Source: Reyranella sp. (lineage in GTDB: Bacteria > Pseudomonadota > Alphaproteobacteria > Reyranellales > Reyranellaceae). From it: a stretch of DNA of 64,000 bases. Below the pieces are notes generated by a model. That model ran no database searches, was not told the origin of the DNA, and worked only from the letters and a program-made list of their open reading frames with translations. The stretch is from contig JAKFVH010000072.1 of assembly GCA_021732285.1 (NCBI GenBank), positions 1 through 64,000 on the forward strand, given 5' to 3'. The position numbers were made by a program, and so were the translations under genes. Positions 26,630 to 34,792 of the stretch are shown piece by piece. The first letter of the stretch is position 1. Each line of letters starts with the position of its first letter.

Positions 26630-28756
26630 CTACCGCTTGGCTTGGGGTATCGTGGCCAGCTCGGACAGAATCAACGACTCGGTGAGCACCTGCGGCAGGA
26701 TCTTGGGCTGCGCGGCACCCGGGACCCAGAAAAGATAGAGCGGAACGCCGGCGCGGCCCAGTTCCTTCAACAAAGATGTGATCTCGGGATCGCGATTGGT
26801 CCAGTCGCCCTTGAGTTTCACGACTCCGGCCTGTTCAAAGCCGTTGCGCACGGCTTGCGTCTCGAGCGCCACGCGCTCGTTGACCAGGCAGGTAATGCAC
26901 CACGCCGCCGTGAAATCGACGAACACCGGTTTTCCCGCAGCGACAGCCTCGTTCATGCGCGCGCGCGAAAAGCGTTCCCAGCCGTCGAAGTTCACGCCGG
27001 CCGCCGGTCCGCCGGACGCCGACGCGGCGGTGGCCGAACCGTCTTCCAGCTTGAGCGCCGCGGCGAAGGCCAGCAGCACGGCGATGGCGGCCAGTCCTCG
27101 GCGCACCCAGGTCGCGGTCGACGCGCCGCTGCCGAGCTTCAGCAGCCAGATCGCGAAGGTGATCAGGATCATGCCGCCCAGCGCATAGATCACGCCGTCG
27201 GCGCCGGTCTGCTGGGTCAGCACCCAGATCATCCACACGGCGGAGGCGTACATCGGGAAGGCGAGGAACTGGCGCAGCCGGTCCATCCACGGACCGGGCC
27301 GCGGCATCAGGCGCTGCAGCGCGGGCGTCATCGACAGCACGAGATAAGGCAGCGCGAGACCGAGACCCAGTGCCAGCAGCACGGCCACGGTCTGCGGCGC
27401 GGGCTGGCTGAGGGCAAAGCCCAACGCCGCCGCCATGAAGGGCGCGGTGCAGGGTGTGGCCACGATCACGGCCAGCACGCCGGTGAAGAACGCGCCCGCG
27501 GTGCCGCCGCGCGCCGCCAAGCCTTGGCCCACACCGGCGAAGCGGCTGGAGAACTCGAACATGCCCGAGAGATTGAGCCCGACGACGAAAAACAGGTAGG
27601 CGATCAGGAGCGAGAACACCGGCGACTGGAACTGGAAGCCCCAGCTCACGTCGCCGACGCTGGCGCGGATGGCGATGACGATCGCGGCCATGGCGGCGAA
27701 GGACACCAGCACGCCCAGTGTGTAGGCCACGCCGTCGCGCCGCATGGCGCTCCTCTCATGGCCGGCAAGCCGCGCGAAGGCCGCGGCCTTCATGGCGAGC
27801 ACCGGGAACACGCAGGGCATCAGGTTCAGGATCAGGCCGCCCAGCAAGGCGAACAGCAGCGCTTCGACCAGCGACAGATGCTCGCCGCCGGCGGCCGCCG
27901 CCAGCGACGCGGTCGGCACGAAGGCCGGATCGAGCTTGGCCGTGACGTCGAAGGCCTGCCTCGCCTCGCCATCGGCCGTCTTCTCGGTCAGCACCAAGGT
28001 GCCTGAAAGGTCGGCGGGCAGGGCCGACTTGGCATCGCCACGCTTCAGCGGGATGCGGATGCCCTCGGCGCCGATGCTGGCCGTTTGCTTGGCCATGCTG
28101 GCGATCGGTCCCCACTCGGCCGGGAAGAAGTAGACGTCGCGGATGGTGTCGGCCTTCAGGCCCTTGGCTTCGACGATCAAGGTGGGATCGCCCGACTTGG
28201 CGACGCCATAGCGCGCCGGCCACGGGCTTTTAATCGGCAGCTGCTGGCGCGCCTTGTCGAAGATCGCGCGGGTGGCGGGCGGCGCCGGCGCGCCGGTCGC
28301 CGTCACCGGCAGGTTGAGCTCGAACTTGCCGTCCTCGGGGATGCAGACGTCCTCGCACACCAGCCAGTTGGCCTCGGCCGCAAGCTTGAAGCTGCCCGAG
28401 GCGGTGGCCGGCGGCGTGATGCGCACCAACAGGGTGGCCTCATCCTTGAAGCCGTAATTGATGATGCCGCTGAGATCGAAGAGATGCGGCCGCGGCCAGA
28501 CGATGGGATCGGCCTTGGCGCCCTCCGGCAGCTTCCATGTGATCTCCGTGGGCAGGCCCGAATCGCCCGGGTTCTTCCAGTAGGTGTGCCACTTCGGCCG
28601 GATGGTCTGGCGCAGCCCGACCCAGAACGGCTCGCCCGGCTTGATCGCCGAGGCGTCGGCCAGAAGCTCGGCGCGCACGTTCTCGGTCTGCACCACCGAT
28701 TGGGCGAAGGCAGGAACCGAGAGCAATGCCAGAAGAAGAGCGAGCAGCCGCTTCAT
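26630..28756 (-). CDS. dsbD: DsbD-family thiol:disulfide interchange protein (ScsB-like)
   Basis: The 708-residue product starts MKRLLALLLALLSVPAFAQ (signal peptide). An N-terminal periplasmic domain of about 270 residues contains a CEDVC pair (NWLVCEDVCIPEDGKF). A membrane domain of about eight segments follows, with PCVFPVLAMK and TPCTAPFM cysteines, and then a C-terminal thioredoxin domain with FTAAWCITCLVNE. It passes electrons from cytoplasmic thioredoxin across the inner membrane to periplasmic thiol proteins, here plausibly the redoxin encoded next. ATG 28756 is chosen because the signal peptide begins there; an upstream start would add eight residues. The order dsbD-redoxin-DUF3500 with short gaps looks like an operon. 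Confidence 0.92.
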   Translation of the reverse strand: MKRLLALLLALLSVPAFAQSVVQTENVRAELLADASAIKPGEPFWVGLRQTIRPKWHTYWKNPGDSGLPTEITWKLPEGAKADPIVWPRPHLFDLSGIINYGFKDEATLLVRITPPATASGSFKLAAEANWLVCEDVCIPEDGKFELNLPVTATGAPAPPATRAIFDKARQQLPIKSPWPARYGVAKSGDPTLIVEAKGLKADTIRDVYFFPAEWGPIASMAKQTASIGAEGIRIPLKRGDAKSALPADLSGTLVLTEKTADGEARQAFDVTAKLDPAFVPTASLAAAAGGEHLSLVEALLFALLGGLILNLMPCVFPVLAMKAAAFARLAGHERSAMRRDGVAYTLGVLVSFAAMAAIVIAIRASVGDVSWGFQFQSPVFSLLIAYLFFVVGLNLSGMFEFSSRFAGVGQGLAARGGTAGAFFTGVLAVIVATPCTAPFMAAALGFALSQPAPQTVAVLLALGLGLALPYLVLSMTPALQRLMPRPGPWMDRLRQFLAFPMYASAVWMIWVLTQQTGADGVIYALGGMILITFAIWLLKLGSGASTATWVRRGLAAIAVLLAFAAALKLEDGSATAASASGGPAAGVNFDGWERFSRARMNEAVAAGKPVFVDFTAAWCITCLVNERVALETQAVRNGFEQAGVVKLKGDWTNRDPEITSLLKELGRAGVPLYLFWVPGAAQPKILPQVLTESLILSELATIPQAKR

Positions 28757-28873
28757 GGGGCCTAGTAAATGACGCTCCACCTACGCCGTTGCAAGGCAAT
28801 CCGGATCACCCGCGCGTGATATTTTGCGCCGTCCGGTACACAAGTCTAAGGTCTTGGCGTCATTGGGGAAATC

Positions 28874-30100
28874 ATGTTGCTTATCGATGAAAAGCGTCTG
28901 CTCGGCGCGCTCGACGAACTGGCCCGGATCGGCGCCATCGACGGCGGCGGCTGCGCGCGACTCGCTCTCACCGACGAGGACAAGGCCGGCCGGGATCTTT
29001 TGGTCGGCTGGATGAAGGCGGCGGGCCTCGACGTGCGCATCGACGCCATCGGCAACGTGATCGGCTTGCGCGCCGGCGCCGAGAGCCTGGCCCCGGTCAT
29101 GACCGGCAGCCACATCGACACGGTGCGCACCGGCGGCCGCTATGACGGCAACTACGGCGTGCTCGCCGGTCTCGAAGTCGTGCGCGCGCTGAACGAGGCC
29201 AAGACGACGACGCGCCGGCCGATCGCCGTCGCCTTCTTCACCAATGAGGAGGGCGCGCGCTTCCAGCCCGACATGATGGGCAGCCTGGTCTATGCCGGCG
29301 GCCTCGGCCTGAATGAGGCCTACGCCGCCGTCGACAAGGACGGCGTTGCAGTCGGCGACGAGCTGCGCCGCATCGGCTATCTCGGCGCCGCCAAGCCGGG
29401 CGTGCTCATGCCGCATGCCTTCGTCGAGCTGCATATCGAGCAGGGCCCGATCCTCGACGAGGAGAAGGTGCAGATCGGCGTCGTCGAGAGCGTGCAGGGC
29501 ATCTCGTGGACCGAGTACACCGTCAACGGCGTCTCCAACCATGCCGGCACGACGCCGATGCGGCTCAGGCGCGACGCGGGCTATCTCGCGGCCTCGGTCA
29601 ATGTCTTCGTGCGGGGGCTGGCGCGCGAGATGGGCGGCGACCAGGTTGGCACCGTGGGCGCGCTGTCGCTTCGGCCCAACCTGATCAACGTCGTGCCCAA
29701 CCGCGCCGTGTTCACCGTCGACCTGCGCAACACCGATGAGGAAAAGCTCAAGCAGGCCGAAGCGCGTGTCGCCGCCCACATCGCCGAGGTCGCCGCGGCC
29801 GAGCGCGTCGAGGTCGAGGCCAAGGTGCTGGCACGCTTCGAGCCGGTGATCTTCGACCAAACCTTGGTCGATCGCGTCGAGCGCCATGCCGGCGCGCTGA
29901 AACTCACGACGCGGCGCATGCCCTCGGGCGCGGGCCATGACGCGCAGATGATGCAGCGCCTCTGCCCGACGGCGATGATCTTCGTGCCCTCGGTCGCGGG
30001 GCTCAGCCACAACGTCAAGGAACACACCGAAGCCGTCGACCTCTTGGCCGGCGCGCAGGTGCTGGCCAACCTGATGCTGGAGCTCGCCTCAGAGGTCTAG
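28874..30100 (+). CDS. M20-family Zn amidase: N-carbamoyl-L-amino acid hydrolase / allantoate amidohydrolase type
   Basis: The 408-residue product has the family's di-metal ligands: TGSHIDTV (H80), GGRYDGNYGVL (D91), TNEEGARF (E125/E126), ELHIEQGP (H187) and a late His in GLSHNVKEH. GVSNHAGTTPMRLRRDA is the dimerisation-lid segment with substrate contacts. Members hydrolyse N-carbamoyl-L-amino acids, beta-ureidopropionate or allantoate in the cytoplasm, and I cannot decide among these from sequence alone. A probable N-carbamoyl-D-amino acid hydrolase lies 1.6 kb downstream, which hints at hydantoin or pyrimidine catabolism. A palindromic repeat follows the stop immediately. Confidence 0.88.
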   Translation: MLLIDEKRLLGALDELARIGAIDGGGCARLALTDEDKAGRDLLVGWMKAAGLDVRIDAIGNVIGLRAGAESLAPVMTGSHIDTVRTGGRYDGNYGVLAGLEVVRALNEAKTTTRRPIAVAFFTNEEGARFQPDMMGSLVYAGGLGLNEAYAAVDKDGVAVGDELRRIGYLGAAKPGVLMPHAFVELHIEQGPILDEEKVQIGVVESVQGISWTEYTVNGVSNHAGTTPMRLRRDAGYLAASVNVFVRGLAREMGGDQVGTVGALSLRPNLINVVPNRAVFTVDLRNTDEEKLKQAEARVAAHIAEVAAAERVEVEAKVLARFEPVIFDQTLVDRVERHAGALKLTTRRMPSGAGHDAQMMQRLCPTAMIFVPSVAGLSHNVKEHTEAVDLLAGAQVLANLMLELASEV

Positions 30101-30101
30101 A

Positions 30102-30216
30102 GCATGATGGGTCCAGCTGGAATCAGCTGGACCCATCGTGCCTCCTGCAACACGCAACTCCGGTGCGCGCGAATGCGATGAGATGGAACCGTATGCGGTT
30201 CCATCTCATCGCATTC
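30102..30216. repeat. pair of long palindromes, family C
   Basis: The first palindrome has 14-bp arms at 30106-30119 and 30124-30137 (GATGGGTCCAGCTG core), extended by three more pairs plus a wobble to 30102-30141. The second has perfect 21-bp arms at 30171-30191 and 30196-30216 with a TATG loop. They lie between the amidase stop and the gene wreck on the minus strand; the second palindrome has probably replaced the true 3' end of the GNAT remnant. Confidence 0.88.
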
Positions 30217-30221
30217 CGCTC

Positions 30222-30411
30222 TAGGCGAAAGACCTGCTCGCCGCGCTTGTCGATGTGCAGCGCCGTCCAGCCCGCTTCGCGATAGAAGCGGTCGGCGCGC
30301 GAGCCAGACTCGGTGCTGAGCGTGGCGGTGCGATGGCCCGCCTCGCGCAGCACGTCGCAGGCCCTTTTAAGCAGGGCGCGGCCGATGCCGCGGCCTTCAT
30401 GGTCCGAGCAT
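30222..30411 (-). pseudogene. C-terminal remnant of a GNAT acetyltransferase
   Basis: Read on the minus strand, this frame gives DHEGRGIGRALLKRACDVLR and then TATLSTESGSRADRFYREAG and GWTALHID, i.e. motif A (RGIGRALL, acetyl-CoA binding) and the C-terminal half of a GNAT enzyme. A TGA in this frame lies just upstream of position 30405, so the N-terminal half is missing. The 3' end runs into a palindromic repeat. The remnant is spliced out of frame to a truncated Nudix gene, which points to an internal deletion between two former neighbours. Confidence 0.75.
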
Positions 30412-30594
30412 CTTCACTTCGATGCCCAGCTCTTCACGCATCTCACGTATTGCCGCAGCTTCGGGAGACTCTCCTGGCTCCAAATGACCGCCGGGCACAG
30501 CCCAACAAGCCGGATAGGATCGTCGCTTGGGCCCTCGCCAGCCAAGCAGGATGGTGTTGCCGCGCGTCAGGATGACGTTGCTGACTTCTCTCAT
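30397..30594 (-). pseudogene. truncated Nudix hydrolase gene (N-terminal half only)
   Basis: The 65-residue frame from ATG 30594 begins MREVSNVILTRGNTILLGWR and holds a complete Nudix box, GHLEPGESPEAAAIREMREE followed by LGI. It stops five residues later, whereas Nudix proteins usually run 130-150 residues. The stop lies at the junction with the GNAT remnant. It is most likely a broken gene; a folded half-domain product is unlikely. Confidence 0.75.
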
Positions 30595-30833
30595 GAATGC
30601 CCTACGTGGCCGGGCTTTTTACCTCAGAACTTGCCCAGGAACAGGTTCGACAGAGCGAGTGAGGACTTCGCCTTCCATCGCGCCAACGCCGAGGCCACAC
30701 GTCATTCCCCGCCGGAGCGGGCGGCTTTCGGTTGACACGCCGGCCGAGCGGCGGACTTATCTCGAGCGCATCCAGCGCGAGCACCTCACGCGCTCGCTCG
30801 AGCGTTATCGCAGACTGGCACAGGGAGAGAAAA

Positions 30834-31661
30834 ATGGCCGACGCTAGCCAGCGCCGCATCGTCTTCACCGGCGCGTCCGGCGGCATCGGCACCATGATCA
30901 GGCCATTGCTGGCGCCGCTCTATCCGGGACTGGTGCTGAGCGACATGGTGGCGCCTAAAAACCTCCTGCCGTCGGAGACGTTCGTCGCCGCCGACCTCAC
31001 CAAGCCCGACGAGGTCGCGGCCGCCGTCAAGGGCGCCGACAGCGTGATCCATCTCGGCGGCTACTCGGTCGAGGGGCCGTGGAACACGATCCTGCAGGCC
31101 AACATCATCGGCTGCTACAACCTCTTCGAGGCGGCGCGCCAGGCCGGCGTGAAGCGCGTGGTCTTCGCCTCGTCCAATCACGCCGTCGGCTTCTATCGGC
31201 GCAAGCGCAAGATCGGCACCGACGTCACGGTGCGGCCCGACAGCCGCTACGGCGTCAGCAAGGCGTTCGGCGAGGCGCTGGGTGCGCTCTATTCCGACAA
31301 GCACGGCATGATCGTGACCTGCCTGCGCATCGGCAACGTCGGGCCGCGGCCGCTCGACGTGCGGCGGCTCTCGATCTGGGTCTCGCCCGAGGACATCGTG
31401 CAGCTGGTCGGCATCGGCCTGAACCATCCCGACATCCGCTTCGAGATCCTGTATGGCGCGTCCAACAACGAAGCGGCCTGGTGGGACAACTCGCGCGCCC
31501 AGGCGTTGGGCTACCGTCCCAAGGGCCGCGCCGAGGATCACCGCGCGCATGCCGAGGCCGAGCAGGCGAAGATCGGGCCCGATCCGGTGGGCGATGTGTT
31601 CCAGGGCGGCACCTTCTGCGCCTCAGAATTCACCAACGACGTGAAGCGGGCAGGTCCCTAA
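30834..31661 (+). CDS. udh: NAD-dependent uronate dehydrogenase
   Basis: The 275-residue short extended SDR closely follows Agrobacterium Udh as I recall it: RRIVFTGASGGIGTMIRPLL (NAD motif), DSVIHLGGYSVEGPWNTILQ, NIIGCYNLFEAAR, RVVFASSNHAVGFY, the catalytic RYGVSKAFGE (Tyr-x3-Lys), and NNEAAWWDNS with QGGTF near the end. It oxidises D-glucuronate or D-galacturonate to the aldarolactone in the cytoplasm. ATG 30834 follows AGGGAGAGAAA. A longer frame upstream has no Udh similarity. Together with the GH88 gene at 7.1 kb it suggests use of uronic acids, though the two loci are far apart. Confidence 0.88.
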   Translation: MADASQRRIVFTGASGGIGTMIRPLLAPLYPGLVLSDMVAPKNLLPSETFVAADLTKPDEVAAAVKGADSVIHLGGYSVEGPWNTILQANIIGCYNLFEAARQAGVKRVVFASSNHAVGFYRRKRKIGTDVTVRPDSRYGVSKAFGEALGALYSDKHGMIVTCLRIGNVGPRPLDVRRLSIWVSPEDIVQLVGIGLNHPDIRFEILYGASNNEAAWWDNSRAQALGYRPKGRAEDHRAHAEAEQAKIGPDPVGDVFQGGTFCASEFTNDVKRAGP

Positions 31662-31713
31662 AGGCGTGGACCTTACTTCCCCGGCGGCGATAATTCCCGC
31701 CGGAGGGTGGCAG

Positions 31714-32646
31714 ATGACTCGTTTCCTGACCGTGGGCGCCGCGCAAATGGCCCCCATCCAGCGCAGCCATACGCGTCGTGACGTGGTCGAGCGCCTGATC
31801 GCGCATCTGCGCGAGGCCAAGCGCATGGGCTGCGAGCTGGTGGTGTTCCCCGAGCTCACGCTGACGACATTCTTTCCGCGCTGGTGGATGACCGACCAGG
31901 CGGAGATCGACGCCTTCTTCGAGCAGGAGATGCCGTCGAACGAGACGGCGCCGCTCTTCACCGAAGCCAAGCGGCTCGCGATGGGCTTCTGCCTGGGCTA
32001 CGCCGAGCTCGCCAACGAGAATGGCCGCCTGCGGCGCTTCAACACCTCGATCCTGGTCGAACGCGATGGCGAGATCGTCGGCAAGTACCGCAAGGTCCAT
32101 CTGCCGGGCCACGCCGAGCACGAGCCGGAGCGTCCGTTCCAGCACCTGGAGAAGCGCTACTTCGAGATCGGCAACTTAGGCTTCCCGGTGTTCAAGGCGT
32201 TCGGCGGCAACATGGGCATGTGCATCTGCAACGACCGGCGCTGGCCCGAGACCTACCGCGTCATGGGCCTGCAGAACGTCGAGATGGTGCTGCTGGGCTA
32301 CAACACGCCCCTGCACAACGCGCCGTCACCCGACCACGACGAGCATTCGTGGTTCCACAACCAGCTTTCCATGCAGGCTGGCGCCTACCAGAACGGCACC
32401 TGGGTGGTGGGCGTGGCCAAGGGCGGCAACGAGGAGGGCGTGCCCTCGCTCGCCGACAGCATGATCGTGGCGCCCTCGGGCAAGGTGGTGGCGCGCGCCG
32501 GCGGCGAGGCCGACGAGCTTATAGTGCATCGCTGCGATCTCGACGCCGGCCAGAGCTATAAGCGCACGACCTTCAACTTCGCTGTCCACCGCCAGCCCGA
32601 CCAGTACCGCATGATCGTCGAGCGCAAAGGGGCGATGGATCCTTAG
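31714..32646 (+). CDS. N-carbamoyl-D-amino acid hydrolase
   Basis: The 310-residue nitrilase-superfamily enzyme matches Agrobacterium D-carbamoylase even in residue numbers. Catalytic E47 lies in VVFPELTLTTFFPRWW, K127 in GKYRKVHLPGH and C172 in MGMCICNDRRWPE. HSWFHNQLSMQAGAYQNGTW and HRQPDQY are further shared blocks. It converts N-carbamoyl-D-amino acids to D-amino acids, CO2 and ammonia. ATG 31714 after GGAGGG is chosen because it restores that numbering; an upstream start would add 16 residues. It follows udh by 52 bases. No hydantoinase is in the window, so its source of substrate is unknown. Confidence 0.92.
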   Translation: MTRFLTVGAAQMAPIQRSHTRRDVVERLIAHLREAKRMGCELVVFPELTLTTFFPRWWMTDQAEIDAFFEQEMPSNETAPLFTEAKRLAMGFCLGYAELANENGRLRRFNTSILVERDGEIVGKYRKVHLPGHAEHEPERPFQHLEKRYFEIGNLGFPVFKAFGGNMGMCICNDRRWPETYRVMGLQNVEMVLLGYNTPLHNAPSPDHDEHSWFHNQLSMQAGAYQNGTWVVGVAKGGNEEGVPSLADSMIVAPSGKVVARAGGEADELIVHRCDLDAGQSYKRTTFNFAVHRQPDQYRMIVERKGAMDP

Positions 32647-32667
32647 CTTCCCGTCATGACGAAAAGG

Positions 32668-33120
32668 TCAGCCGAACTTGCCGTAGCTCTGTTCGGGCGT
32701 GCCGCGGAACAGCGACATGTGGGTGTGGGTGGCGATGAAGGGATCGCCGATCTTGCGGCGGCCCAGCGTGACGGTGGTGCGGCCCGGCCGGTCGAAGCGG
32801 TCGCCGTTGGGATGGAAGCCGTCGGACTGCCACACCGCCATGCCGACCGCCGTCAGCCGGTCGGCCGAGACGATGGCCTCGATCTTGTCGAGGTCATAGC
32901 GGAAGTTGCGGATGGTGCCCCAGACGTTGCGCCACTGCTTCTGCTCGGCGAGGTCGCGGCCGGTCATGAAGTCGGTGAAGGTACCGAACGCGATCATGTC
33001 CTCGGCGAAGATCGGTCGTGCCCCTTCGTAGTCGACGTCGCGGCAGTGCTTGGACAGCGTCTCGAACCACGTTCGAACGGCGGCCATGTCGTCGGGATGC
33101 ACGGGGTTGAGCAATTTCAT
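32668..33120 (-). CDS. SnoaL/NTF2-like protein
   Basis: The 150-residue product has the cone-shaped NTF2-like pattern: an N-terminal helix AVRTWFETLSKHCRDVDYEG, ARPIFAEDMIAFGTF, then sheet strands ending RRKIGDPFIATHTHMSLFRG. The family includes ketosteroid isomerases, polyketide cyclases and many proteins of unknown role, so function is open. It is convergent with the D-carbamoylase gene (21 bases) and lies 12 bases after the SppA-like gene, probably co-transcribed with it. Confidence 0.75.
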   Translation of the reverse strand: MKLLNPVHPDDMAAVRTWFETLSKHCRDVDYEGARPIFAEDMIAFGTFTDFMTGRDLAEQKQWRNVWGTIRNFRYDLDKIEAIVSADRLTAVGMAVWQSDGFHPNGDRFDRPGRTTVTLGRRKIGDPFIATHTHMSLFRGTPEQSYGKFG

Positions 33121-33132
33121 CGCAGTCGATTC

Positions 33133-33975
33133 CTATAATCCAAACCGTTGCCAGTGTAGGCGCTCTTCGATCGCCGCCAACGTCGCCGGGCCGATGCCGT
33201 CGATGCCCGTTCCGCCAACTGATGCGCCGAGCCCGAAGCGCGACAACAGGCGCCGCCGCGGTCCGATCACCGGCAGATGGACCTTGTCGCCGTAGCGTGC
33301 CTGCAGGATGGCGCGCAGCTCACCGATGCCGTCGACCAGACCCAGCTCCAGCCCGCGCTTGCCGGTCCAGAACTCGCCGCTGAACAGGGCTGCCTCGTCG
33401 CCCGACAGCTTGCCGGCGCGGCGTGCGCGCACCCAGTCCTTGAAGCCGTCGTGGATCTCGGCCTGCAGGCGGTGCAGGCGCTCGACATCCTCCGGCTTCT
33501 CCGGGCTGAAGGGATCGAGCATCGACTTGCGCTCGCCCGAGGTGTGCAGGCGCCGCTCGACGCCGAAGCGGGCGATCAGGTCCTGGAAGCCGAAGCCCGC
33601 GCTGATGACGCCGATCGAGCCCACGATCGAGCTCGGGTCGACGATGATCTCGTCGGCGGCGCAGGCCAGCCAGTAGCCGCCCGAGGCCGCGACATCCTCG
33701 ACGAAGGCGATCACCTTCACGTCTTTCTCCGCCGCCAGCAGGCGGATGCGCTGGCCGATCAAGGCCGACTGCACCGGCGAGCCACCGGGCGAGTTGATGG
33801 CGAGCGCGACCGCCTTGGCGCCGCGCGTGTTGAAGGCGCGTGCGAGCAGCGGCGCCACGCTCTCGATGGAAAGACCGCGACTGCCCAAAAGACCACCCGA
33901 GGCGATGACCCCCGACAGTCGGACGACCGGAACGACGGGCCCGCGACGGAAGCGGTCCTTTAACCAACCCAGCAT
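33133..33975 (-). CDS. S49-family signal peptide peptidase SppA/SohB-like
   Basis: The 280-residue product starts MLGWLKDRFRRGPVVPVVRL, with a short hydrophobic N-terminal part. It has the S49 crotonase-like core: VALAINSPGGSPVQSALIG, FVEDVAASGGYWLACAADEI (Ser nucleophile in ASGGY), VGSIGVISAGFGFQDL and ERRLHTSGERKSMLDPFSPE. The Lys in GERKSML is a probable general base for the self-compartmented SppA family. ATG 33975 is preferred, because the upstream frame is the shadow of the methyltransferase gene. It is the second gene of a methyltransferase-sppA pair. Confidence 0.88.
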   Translation of the reverse strand: MLGWLKDRFRRGPVVPVVRLSGVIASGGLLGSRGLSIESVAPLLARAFNTRGAKAVALAINSPGGSPVQSALIGQRIRLLAAEKDVKVIAFVEDVAASGGYWLACAADEIIVDPSSIVGSIGVISAGFGFQDLIARFGVERRLHTSGERKSMLDPFSPEKPEDVERLHRLQAEIHDGFKDWVRARRAGKLSGDEAALFSGEFWTGKRGLELGLVDGIGELRAILQARYGDKVHLPVIGPRRRLLSRFGLGASVGGTGIDGIGPATLAAIEERLHWQRFGL

Positions 33976-34000
33976 GAACGGCAATGTCCCCGCGGCGACC

Positions 34001-34738
34001 TCAGAAGGCAAGCGCGCCGGCGTGGCGCAGGATGGCCTCGGCCTCGTCGGTGTACCGCCCGTCCGGACGATGCAGCGTAAGGGGCGGCGCGTCGCGCCGC
34101 GTCGGCCGGTCGGCGCGGCGGGCACGCACCAGGATGCGTGCCGCAGGCGGCAGGCGCTTCACCGTGACGTCGCCCCAGCCCAGGCGGCCGAGATGGCCAA
34201 AAATCTCGTCCAGGCGGTCGCTGCGATGGATGATGAGCAGGGTGCCTGCAGGTTCCGCCGCTGCCGTCGCCACCGCCAGCCAGCGCGCCAGGTCGGCGCT
34301 GGATTCGACGGTCGCCAGCGCCTTGGACGGATCAGGCGAGGGATCGGCGACCGCGGCGGCGAGATAGGGCGGGTTGGTCACGACGTGATCGAAGCGCCCG
34401 AGATCGGCCGGCAGCGGCTTTGCGAGGTCATGAACGACCGTTCGCACCCGGTCGGCCATGCCGTTGAGGTTGGCATTTCGTTCGGCCAGCTCGGCCAAGG
34501 CCACCTGCAGCTCGATGCCGACTATGCTGCAGCCTGCCAGCCGCGCCGCCAGGCAGAGGCCGACGGCGCCGACGCCGGCGCCCAGATCGAGGATGCGCTG
34601 GCCGGGGGCGGCATCGACGGCGGCCGCCAGCAGCACGGCGTCGATGGCGACGCGATAGCCGCGGGCGGGTTGTAACAACTGTACGCGGCCCCCCAGCAGG
34701 GCGTCTTCGGTCAGGGTCCCTTCCATATCGGGGATCAT
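34001..34738 (-). CDS. class I SAM methyltransferase, TrmN6/YfiC-like (tRNA m6A37 type)
   Basis: The 245-residue product has SAM motif I ILDLGAGVGAVGLCLAARL, motif II GIELQVALAELAERNA, and the adenine-methylating signature VVTNPPYL. It begins LTEDALLGGRVQLLQPARGY, the usual opening of the YfiC/TrmN6 family that methylates A37 of tRNA1(Val); related rRNA enzymes cannot be excluded. Two ATG starts compete (34738 and 34726), neither with a good ribosome site; I give the longer. It is divergent from the polyprenyl synthase gene, with 54 bases between starts, and is followed by the sppA-like gene at 25 bases. Confidence 0.85.
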   Translation of the reverse strand: MIPDMEGTLTEDALLGGRVQLLQPARGYRVAIDAVLLAAAVDAAPGQRILDLGAGVGAVGLCLAARLAGCSIVGIELQVALAELAERNANLNGMADRVRTVVHDLAKPLPADLGRFDHVVTNPPYLAAAVADPSPDPSKALATVESSADLARWLAVATAAAEPAGTLLIIHRSDRLDEIFGHLGRLGWGDVTVKRLPPAARILVRARRADRPTRRDAPPLTLHRPDGRYTDEAEAILRHAGALAF

Positions 34739-34792
34739 GTCACGACATCGTGTCGCAACAACCAAACTTGGTTGGGCGACTATTCTTACGGC

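Noticed and set aside
30731-30847. Possible gene tail reading DTPAERRTYLERIQREHLTR that overlaps the udh start
   Set aside because: It looks coding-like and may be a remnant, but it has no start, no recognised family, and overlaps udh in another frame. Support is too weak for a feature.
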